From NCBI GenBank assembly GCA_035763125.1, contig DASUBU010000225.1:1-28998 (forward strand): a stretch of DNA of 28,998 nucleotides, written 5' to 3'. The notes under the pieces are model-generated. The model worked only from the letters and a program-made list of their open reading frames with translations. It was not told the origin of the DNA and ran no database searches. The first letter of the stretch is position 1, and each line of letters opens with the position of its first letter. This DNA comes from SMAG-U1939 sp035763125. GTDB lineage: Bacteria; Chloroflexota; Ktedonobacteria; Ktedonobacterales; JADMIN01. Position numbers and translations under genes: made by a program. Shown here in pieces: positions 23,192 through 28,998 of this stretch.

Positions 23192-23821
23192 CTACCTTTC
23201 TACAGGCGGTGCGGCGGCCGGGATAGCTGTGAAGGGCAGGGCAAGCTCGTACTGCCCTCCGCCCCAGGTGCCCTGCATGTCGGGGAAGGCGCGCCTGAGC
23301 ATGCGCAGCGCGCGTCGGTTCTCGCCGAGCACGGTAGCGGTGAAGCTAGCGATGCCGTGCGTCTGGGCTACGCAGCGCAATTGCGCGACCACCTCGCGGC
23401 CTAGCCCACGCGACTGCCAGGCATCGGTCAGCAGGATGCCGATCTCGGCACGCGGCTCCCGGGCATCGCGGTCGAAGCGCGCAACGCCGATGACGTTCGT
23501 GCCTACCTCAGCCACCATCGCATACGAGGCGGCATCGCGGGAGACACCCAGCGACGCCACGCGCGCGGCCCAGGCGTCGTTGGCCGGTACACCCGTGCAG
23601 AAATAGAAGTAGCGCGTTTGGTCGCTGAGGGTGAAGAACATTGCGCGCAGACGTGCGTCATCGCTGCCCGTTGCGGTGCGCAGGCCGACAACGGCGCCAT
23701 CGCGCAACCGGACGCTACCGCTGCTGATGGTGAGGGGGGCGCCGGCATCTGGCGGCGCCACGGGCGGCCCGCCGGCGACAGACGTAAAGCAAGGCCAGGG
23801 CGCGAGGCTAACCACTGGCAT
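23192..23821 (-). CDS. GNAT acetyltransferase co-transcribed with tetR
   Basis: A single GNAT domain starts after about 35 less conserved residues (VRLRDGAVVGLRTATGSDD). Its acetyl-CoA motif is WQSRGLGREVVAQL, preceded by EIGILLTD. The N-terminal part resembles GNAT domains that begin with a RDG...LR(P) strand. An ATG at 23839 is also in frame, but the ATG at 23821 has GAGAGGAG just upstream whereas 23839 has no ribosome binding site. The stop is 6 bp before tetR. The substrate is unknown; detoxification by acetylation under TetR control is possible. Confidence 0.78.
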   Translation of the reverse strand: MPVVSLAPWPCFTSVAGGPPVAPPDAGAPLTISSGSVRLRDGAVVGLRTATGSDDARLRAMFFTLSDQTRYFYFCTGVPANDAWAARVASLGVSRDAASYAMVAEVGTNVIGVARFDRDAREPRAEIGILLTDAWQSRGLGREVVAQLRCVAQTHGIASFTATVLGENRRALRMLRRAFPDMQGTWGGGQYELALPFTAIPAAAPPVER

Positions 23822-23846
23822 CTCTCCTCTCTCATTCATATGTCAG

Positions 23847-23864
23847 TCATCATATATATGATGA
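23847..23864. promoter_or_regulatory. Perfect 18-bp palindrome, probable TetR operator
   Basis: TCATCATATATATGATGA is an exact palindrome in an AT-rich island that contrasts with the GC-rich surroundings. It lies just downstream of the predicted -10 (23870-23865) of the GNAT-tetR operon, where a bound repressor would block initiation. Binding by the adjacent TetR protein is inferred. Confidence 0.7.
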
Positions 23865-23893
23865 ATCTAATGTATTGTGCCGCCATCGGTCAA
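23865..23893 (-). promoter_or_regulatory. Candidate promoter of the GNAT-tetR operon
   Basis: On the minus strand TTGACC (23893-23888) and TTAGAT (23870-23865) are 17 nt apart. The -35 is good and the -10 moderate. The palindromic operator follows immediately. Confidence 0.5.
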
Positions 23894-24253
23894 GAGCGGC
23901 AAGCAGACCTGAGAGCCTGACACGGCAACCTTGCCGGACCACCGCGTGCCATGTTTCACGTGCCGCACGTTCTGGTCATGTGAGAGCGTTGGCCGGCGGC
24001 AGGAGGCTGATCGTGGGCGCGCAGTGGCCGGCACTGTCATCGTGGGTGCCCGCCCCGTCTGCCATCTGCCATCTCGACGGCTATACGTGCGAGCATGGCG
24101 CGCCAGAGTGCTATGCGGTCCAAGTGGGCGGGTAGTATCGAGTCTGAGGCGGCGTGTACAAACACATGTTTGGCAGCCAAAACGCGGCTGGGTGAGGTAC
24201 AATAGAGCGGATGTGCGACCGCAAAGGACTGCGGCCGGCGACAGGGAGCACGC
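23894..24253 (+). other. Upstream region of the cyclase gene with candidate promoter and palindrome
   Basis: TACAAT at 24198-24203 is a good -10, but the hexamer 17 nt upstream (AGCCAA) is a poor -35. TTTGGCAGCCAAA (24169-24181), a perfect inverted repeat with a 1-nt centre, covers that -35 position and may bind a regulator. No gene was recognised in the remainder. Confidence 0.45.
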
Positions 24254-27200
24254 ATGATTTGTCCGGTCTGCCAGAGCGAGAATCCAGCCGATGCGAAGTT
24301 CTGCAATCAGTGCGGGACTCCGTTCGCTCGCTCATGCCCGAATTGCGGCGCCACTAACCCCACCACCGCGCGCTTCTGCAGCAATTGCGGCACGCGGCTC
24401 GATGCCGTGGCCGCCGCCATATCCGCTCTCGCACCACCCTCCCCCACCGCGGCTGACGGTCCGCCTGCAGGGGCATCCGGTGGACGCGCAGAGGCGGCTG
24501 AACGCCCGGCTGACGGCGGCACGGCCGGCCCCGCCTCACCCACCGATGTGCCTGCCAATGGCGCCGCCGCGACACCGCGCGCCGGCCGTGCCGCCGGCAG
24601 CAGTGGCGGCCAGCGTGCCAGGGGCGGCAGTCGCAATGGCACGACTCGCGCTCGCACGGCGGCATCGCAGGCCAGCCAGTTGGAGCGCCCGCGGCCCAGC
24701 GGCGCTGTGGGCGTGCTGGAGCATCCAACGCACGCGCCGCTGCCGCCGCCCAGCGTTCACCAACACAGCGTCCACGAAGAAAATGAAGAGCAGCGCCGCG
24801 TCGTGACGGTGCTCTTTGCCGACCTGACCAGCTCGACCGCCATCGCCGACGCCATGGACGCCGAGGACCTGCGCGAGATGTTGGGCGGTTTCTTCGCCAC
24901 GATGGCGCGGCAGATCCATCGCCACGGGGGCACCGTCGAGAAGTACATCGGCGACGCGGTGATGGCTGTCTTTGGGCTGCCCACCGCCCACGAGGACGAT
25001 CCCCTGCGAGCGGTGCGCGCCGCGCTGGATATGCAGGCCAGCCTGCGCCGCCTCAACGAGCGCCGCCGCGATGGCGACGACGTGCTGCCTGAGCTGCAGA
25101 TGCGCATCGGCATCAACACCGGTGAGGTGGTTGCCGCCAGCGGCGCGGTCGAGGGGCGCGACTTCTTGATCACCGGCGATCCGGTCAATGTCGCCGCACG
25201 GCTCCAGCAGGTTGCCGCGCCCGGGGCGATTGTCATCGGTGCGCGCACCTTCCGTGGCACCGCGGGGGCAGTCGAATACCGAGCGCTGCCGCCGGTCAGC
25301 GTCAAGGGCAAGTCGCACCCGCTGCGTGTGTGGGAGGCTGTCTCTCTGGTCGAGCCTGGGATAGCGCCCGCCCAGCGCCCACGCGGCTTGCAGGGCTTGC
25401 AGGCGCCGCTGGTGGGCCGCGAGGTCGAGCTGACGCTGCTGCGCTCGCTGTACGCGCGCGTCTCCGGCGAGCGCCGGCCACATCTCGTCACCCTGATGGG
25501 CGTGCCGGGCGTCGGCAAGACACGCCTGGCGCGCGAGTTCCTGGCCCTTGTCGCGCCGGGGCAGGAAGATGCCGATGCCATGCCCAGCCCCAACTCGCCC
25601 TCTCAAGGCACGGCCGAGACACAGCCACGAGATGAGATCCACCGCATCTCCGCCTCCGTGTCCTCTGTTCCCTCTGCGGCAAAACCCAGGCTAGGGGGTG
25701 ATGACCCGCTCGTCCTCGAAGGGCGCTGCCCGCAGTACGGCGAGGCGATCACGTACTGGCCGCTCGCCGAGATGCTGCGCGCGTACTGTGACTTCACGGC
25801 GCTCACCAGGCCCGCTGAGGCACGCGCACGCCTGCTGAGCTGCGTGCGCAATACGCTGGTCGCCGCTGGCCGCGGCGAGGATCCGGAGGTGGTCGCCACC
25901 GCGCTGGGCCACACGATCGGCATCGAGACACACGAGCACCGCCAGGCGCTGTTGCCCGCCGACAATCAGCAGCTCCAGGAGGCGCTGCACCGCGCCTGGC
26001 GTGCGTTCTTCGAGGCGCTTGCCGAGCGCCAGCCGCTGATCTTGCTGGTGGATGACATTCACTGGGCCGACGAGGCGCTGCTCGACCTGCTCGAATACGT
26101 CGCCGGGCGCAGCACCAATGTCCCTTTGCTGCTGTTGTGCGCTGCGCGGCCGGAGCTGCTGGAGCGGCGGCAGGCATGGGGTGGCGGCAAGCGCAATTAC
26201 GCCATCATCAACCTGGAGCCGCTCTCCGAGCAGGACGCCGATCTGCTGGCCCGCGCGCTGCTGCCGGGCGACGGCGTGCCCGAGAGCCTGCGCCGCAGCA
26301 TCCAGCGCAAGGCCGAGGGCAATCCCTTCTTCTTCGAAGAGATCGTCCGCATGCTGGTGGACCGCGGCATCTTGATCCGCAGCGAGGACGACGAAGCCGC
26401 GCCGCTGCGCCTGGCGCCGGACCGCGAGGTGGGTCTCGACCTGGCGGACATCGAGATTCCCGATACTGTGCAGGGGGTGCTGGCCGCACGCCTGGACCTG
26501 CTGGACGAGACCGAGCGCGATATCCTCCAGCATGCCGCGGTGATTGGACGCTACTTCTGGCCGGGCGCACTCAGCGCCTTGCATCCACATCTGGGCGGCG
26601 CACTCGGTCCTGCGCTGGCCTCATTGCAGGCCAAAGACCTGATCCACGAGGTCGAGCGGCCTGAAGTGGCCGCCGTCCCGCCCGGCGAGTCGCTCTATAC
26701 GTTCAACCACGCCCTCACGCGCGAGGTCGCCTACTCCACCATTCCGCGCCACCGCCGCGCCCACGAGCACCAGCACGTGGCGGAGTGGCTGGAGGAGCTG
26801 GCACAGGGGCGCGAGGCCGAGTTCGCTGACATGATCGCCCAGCACTACCGGCAGTACTATGTCCAGGCGAACCTCAACCGCAGCCGCAACAGTCCGCGGC
26901 GGCAGGCCGTGCGCGACAAGGTTGTTGGCTACCTCATGCTGGCTGGTGACCAATCACTGGCGCGCCACGCGGCCGGCAAAGCCGATCGCTACTACACCGA
27001 TGCACTGGTGATGCTGGAAGAAGACGCCCACAGTGAGGACGTTCCCCGCCGGGTCGCGCTGCAGGTCAAGCGCGGCGAGGCGCGCTGGACACAGGCCCGC
27101 GGCGACGACGCCTGGGATGACTACCGCGAGGCGCTGCGGCTGTGGTCGTCGTACAGCGCCTTCCTGGTGGAGGGCACCGGAGAAGGCGGCGAGCTGAAGA

Positions 27201-28597
27201 GCTCTGTTTCAGCGCCGGTGGGGGCGGATGGCGAAGCCGTGGTGGTGGCTGATCTGCCGGCTACCGAGCGTTTGGCTCCAGCGGTGCCGGTGGACTGGCG
27301 AGAGTGGGGCTTGCGGCTCTACTGCGCGCTGGTCGTGCTGCCGACGCGCAACTCCGCCTTCTTCCAGAAGGCGCCGGACCACGAAGAGCTGCTGCCATAT
27401 CTGCAAGAGGGGCTGCGGCTGGCCGAAGAGCTGGGGCAGCGCGAGACACTGGAAGGCGCGGCGCTGCTGACGGCCAAGGCGTTCTTCTGGTGGTCGTGGG
27501 GCGAGCGGCGCGGCGAGCGCGAGCTGCTGGATGCGCTCAAGAGCGCGCGCGAGGCGGTGCGCATCACCGAGGCGCTCGATGCGCCGCACGAGGCTTCCGA
27601 GGCGCTCGACGCGCTGGGCAATCTCCAGGCGATCACCGCCGATCTGCGCGGCTATCAGGAGAGCCAGACACGCCGGCTGCACTGGGCGCGCCGCATTGAC
27701 GACCTGACCGAGCTGGTGGATATCCACGGCGAAGTCTGCTCCGCCCATACGCTGACCGCTGACCTGGCAGAGGCGGTCGCGCACGGCCGGCGCGCGCTGG
27801 AGCTGGCCGACGCCACTGATACCGACGTGCTGCGCGCGCGTGCGCTGCGTACGCTTGTGGTCGCCTACACCGAATGGGATCACTGGCTAGAGGCCGCCGA
27901 GGCTGGGCGCAAGCTGGAAGCGGTGCTCCGCCGATCTGGGGCGCCGATCAGCTCCCAGTATCGCTGGGCGGGTCTCGCCGCCGCCATCGCCTACGCCCGG
28001 ATGGGCGACCGCGACGAGGCCGACCGCCTCGCGCGGCTGGTGACGCTGACCGCCGATCGCGACGAGGTGCAGTTTGTCGCGCTGTACAGGGCACGGTTCG
28101 CGTTGGCCCGTGGCGCCACCCGCGAGGCCCGCCAGGTTCTGCTGGCGGCCGTTGACCTGCCCTCGGGCCGCCAGATGCTGCCGATGCTGCTGGCCGAGCT
28201 GGCCGAGCTTGGCGCGCGTGGCGGCGACCACGAGCTCTACAACCGCTACATCAGCCAGGCGCTTGAGCTTGGGTGGCGCTCCGGCGCGCGCAAGGCCCAT
28301 GCGCAGGCCATCCGGGCGCGAGGCATCGTGGCGCTGGCTGACGGCTGTTGGGAAGATGCCCAATGCGAGTTCGAGAGCGCGCTCCAGCGCTTCCAGGAGC
28401 TCGGCACCCCCTGGGAAGAGGCACGCACGCGCTACGCGCTCTCGGGACTTTTCGCGCGGCGAGGCGAGCCAGGCGATGCCGAGCGGGGGCACGAGGAGCT
28501 GACGGCGGCGCTGGCGATCTTCGAGCGCTTGCATGCCGTGCGCGATATTGCCCGGGTACGGGCGGCGCTGGCGGGGGGCGGCGTGCGCCTGCCCTGA
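24254..28597 (+). CDS. Zinc-ribbon / class III nucleotide cyclase / AAA ATPase / TPR protein
   Basis: This 1447-residue multidomain protein begins with two zinc ribbons (Cys3, 6, 17, 20 and Cys28, 31, 42, 45). After a low-complexity Ala/Gly/Pro linker (about 50-175) comes a class III cyclase domain with metal-binding Asp in LFADLTSS and YIGDAVMAVFG and transition-state Asn/Arg in VNVAARL. Then follows an ATPase module introduced by LVGREVEL, with Walker A GVPGVGKT and Walker B LILLVDDIHWAD. The C-terminal roughly 550 residues are helical TPR-like repeats. Catalytic residues look intact, so cAMP or cGMP synthesis is plausible. The protein is cytoplasmic (no membrane segment). The ATG at 24254 has GGGAG 6 nt upstream. 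Confidence 0.9.
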   Translation: MICPVCQSENPADAKFCNQCGTPFARSCPNCGATNPTTARFCSNCGTRLDAVAAAISALAPPSPTAADGPPAGASGGRAEAAERPADGGTAGPASPTDVPANGAAATPRAGRAAGSSGGQRARGGSRNGTTRARTAASQASQLERPRPSGAVGVLEHPTHAPLPPPSVHQHSVHEENEEQRRVVTVLFADLTSSTAIADAMDAEDLREMLGGFFATMARQIHRHGGTVEKYIGDAVMAVFGLPTAHEDDPLRAVRAALDMQASLRRLNERRRDGDDVLPELQMRIGINTGEVVAASGAVEGRDFLITGDPVNVAARLQQVAAPGAIVIGARTFRGTAGAVEYRALPPVSVKGKSHPLRVWEAVSLVEPGIAPAQRPRGLQGLQAPLVGREVELTLLRSLYARVSGERRPHLVTLMGVPGVGKTRLAREFLALVAPGQEDADAMPSPNSPSQGTAETQPRDEIHRISASVSSVPSAAKPRLGGDDPLVLEGRCPQYGEAITYWPLAEMLRAYCDFTALTRPAEARARLLSCVRNTLVAAGRGEDPEVVATALGHTIGIETHEHRQALLPADNQQLQEALHRAWRAFFEALAERQPLILLVDDIHWADEALLDLLEYVAGRSTNVPLLLLCAARPELLERRQAWGGGKRNYAIINLEPLSEQDADLLARALLPGDGVPESLRRSIQRKAEGNPFFFEEIVRMLVDRGILIRSEDDEAAPLRLAPDREVGLDLADIEIPDTVQGVLAARLDLLDETERDILQHAAVIGRYFWPGALSALHPHLGGALGPALASLQAKDLIHEVERPEVAAVPPGESLYTFNHALTREVAYSTIPRHRRAHEHQHVAEWLEELAQGREAEFADMIAQHYRQYYVQANLNRSRNSPRRQAVRDKVVGYLMLAGDQSLARHAAGKADRYYTDALVMLEEDAHSEDVPRRVALQVKRGEARWTQARGDDAWDDYREALRLWSSYSAFLVEGTGEGGELKSSVSAPVGADGEAVVVADLPATERLAPAVPVDWREWGLRLYCALVVLPTRNSAFFQKAPDHEELLPYLQEGLRLAEELGQRETLEGAALLTAKAFFWWSWGERRGERELLDALKSAREAVRITEALDAPHEASEALDALGNLQAITADLRGYQESQTRRLHWARRIDDLTELVDIHGEVCSAHTLTADLAEAVAHGRRALELADATDTDVLRARALRTLVVAYTEWDHWLEAAEAGRKLEAVLRRSGAPISSQYRWAGLAAAIAYARMGDRDEADRLARLVTLTADRDEVQFVALYRARFALARGATREARQVLLAAVDLPSGRQMLPMLLAELAELGARGGDHELYNRYISQALELGWRSGARKAHAQAIRARGIVALADGCWEDAQCEFESALQRFQELGTPWEEARTRYALSGLFARRGEPGDAERGHEELTAALAIFERLHAVRDIARVRAALAGGGVRLP

Positions 28598-28759
28598 CGA
28601 CCACGGCGGTGTTTCGGCGACGGTGAACGCGGCCAGCGTGCAACGCATCGGCCGCCACGGCAGCGGATGCTGATATGCTCCGCCGCCAACACGAGCGAGT
28701 GCCGCAACGTATCTGTTGGGTGATGGGAACCTACACGCGCAGGCGGAGGAGGCAGGGCC
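28598..28759. other. Intergenic region after the cyclase gene
   Basis: GCGGCC and GGCCGC (about 28630-28655) form a short perfect stem that could end the cyclase transcript; there is no T-run. TATGCT at 28674-28679 is a possible -10 for the next gene, without phased boxes before it. Confidence 0.35.
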
Positions 28760-28998
28760 GTGAGACGAGCGGCGGGCGGTCCATCATCGCGCTTTTGCCA
28801 TCTCTGCGGCAGTGAGCTGATCGGCCAGTTCTTCGTCTATGACGGCGATCTGGTCTGCTGCGCCGCCTGCCAGCGCGCGCGCCCGCGTTGCGCCCGCTGC
28901 TCGCGCCCGCTCGACGATGCCGCCATCGCGCGCGGGCGCGCTACCCCCGGCTCGCCCGCGCTGTGCGCGCGCTGCCAGCGCGAGGCGAAGCGCTGCGG
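28760..28998 (+). CDS. LIM/DA1-like zinc-binding protein (partial, C-terminus beyond the window)
   Basis: Only about 79 residues are present. From the GTG at 28760, supported by GGAGGAGG (28745-28752), the translation shows paired cysteines CHLC (13-16), CAAC (34-37), CARC (44-47) and CARC (69-72), and Cys79 opening another pair. The order CxxCG...I.G.F..Y.G...C..C......C..C is like LIM-type zinc modules of DA1-like proteins, which often continue into a metallopeptidase domain; that part is outside the window. A different zinc-ribbon protein is possible. Confidence 0.6.
   Translation, partial: MRRAAGGPSSRFCHLCGSELIGQFFVYDGDLVCCAACQRARPRCARCSRPLDDAAIARGRATPGSPALCARCQREAKRC

Noticed and set aside
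28674..28679. TATGCT upstream of the LIM-like gene as a regulon promoter
   Set aside because: The positions where boxes should lie read GGCAG and TCGGC, with no CTCAG.

Overview
The window is GC-rich bacterial chromosome with densely packed genes on both strands. The gene mix points to the phylum Chloroflexota, perhaps a relative of Ktedonobacteria or Thermomicrobia. It includes a CpXC zinc protein, a membrane-anchored WD40-like protein, double-GNAT proteins, and a zinc-ribbon/class III cyclase/AAA/TPR giant. The phylum is inferred from gene content only; there is no rRNA gene here. No tRNA, CRISPR array, transposase or IS element was seen.

Left part (1-5657). An Erm-type 23S rRNA methyltransferase and a partial epoxide-hydrolase-like alpha/beta hydrolase lie in one minus-strand unit. 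Upstream is a good sigma-70 promoter, a 38-codon leader ORF, and an 11-bp perfect inverted repeat whose second arm contains the erm ribosome binding site. This looks like translational attenuation. Next comes a minus-strand operon for a 2-oxoacid (pyruvate-type) dehydrogenase: E1-alpha, E1-beta, E2. A 7Fe/8Fe-type ferredoxin is transcribed divergently from it.

Middle part (5933-16082). This holds secG, a tandem-GNAT acetyltransferase, an MFS exporter, a DedA protein, an OmpR-type two-component system, two small membrane proteins, a hotdog thioesterase, a TerC-family metal transporter, an A-type Fe-S carrier and a small hypothetical protein. Three intergenic regions, upstream of the response regulator, a small membrane gene and terC, share one arrangement: four CTCAG-like pentamers spaced exactly 11 bp apart, then 10 bp, then a (C/T)ATGCT hexamer in the -10 position. 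A partial copy (two perfect boxes, then TATACT at the same distance) points at the Fe-S carrier. This is the signature expected of a PhoB/OmpR-type activator, and the adjacent response regulator is the obvious candidate. The window therefore seems to contain a two-component system together with part of its regulon, and this is its most interesting feature.

Right part (16180-28998). Here are a membrane-anchored beta-propeller-like protein, a CpXC protein, a cystathionine gamma-synthase/lyase overlapping a second double-GNAT gene, a CPBP-family membrane protease, a hypothetical membrane protein, a GNAT-TetR operon with a perfect 18-bp palindrome just after its -10, a 1447-residue cyclase-ATPase-TPR protein, and the start of a LIM/DA1-like zinc protein cut by the window edge.
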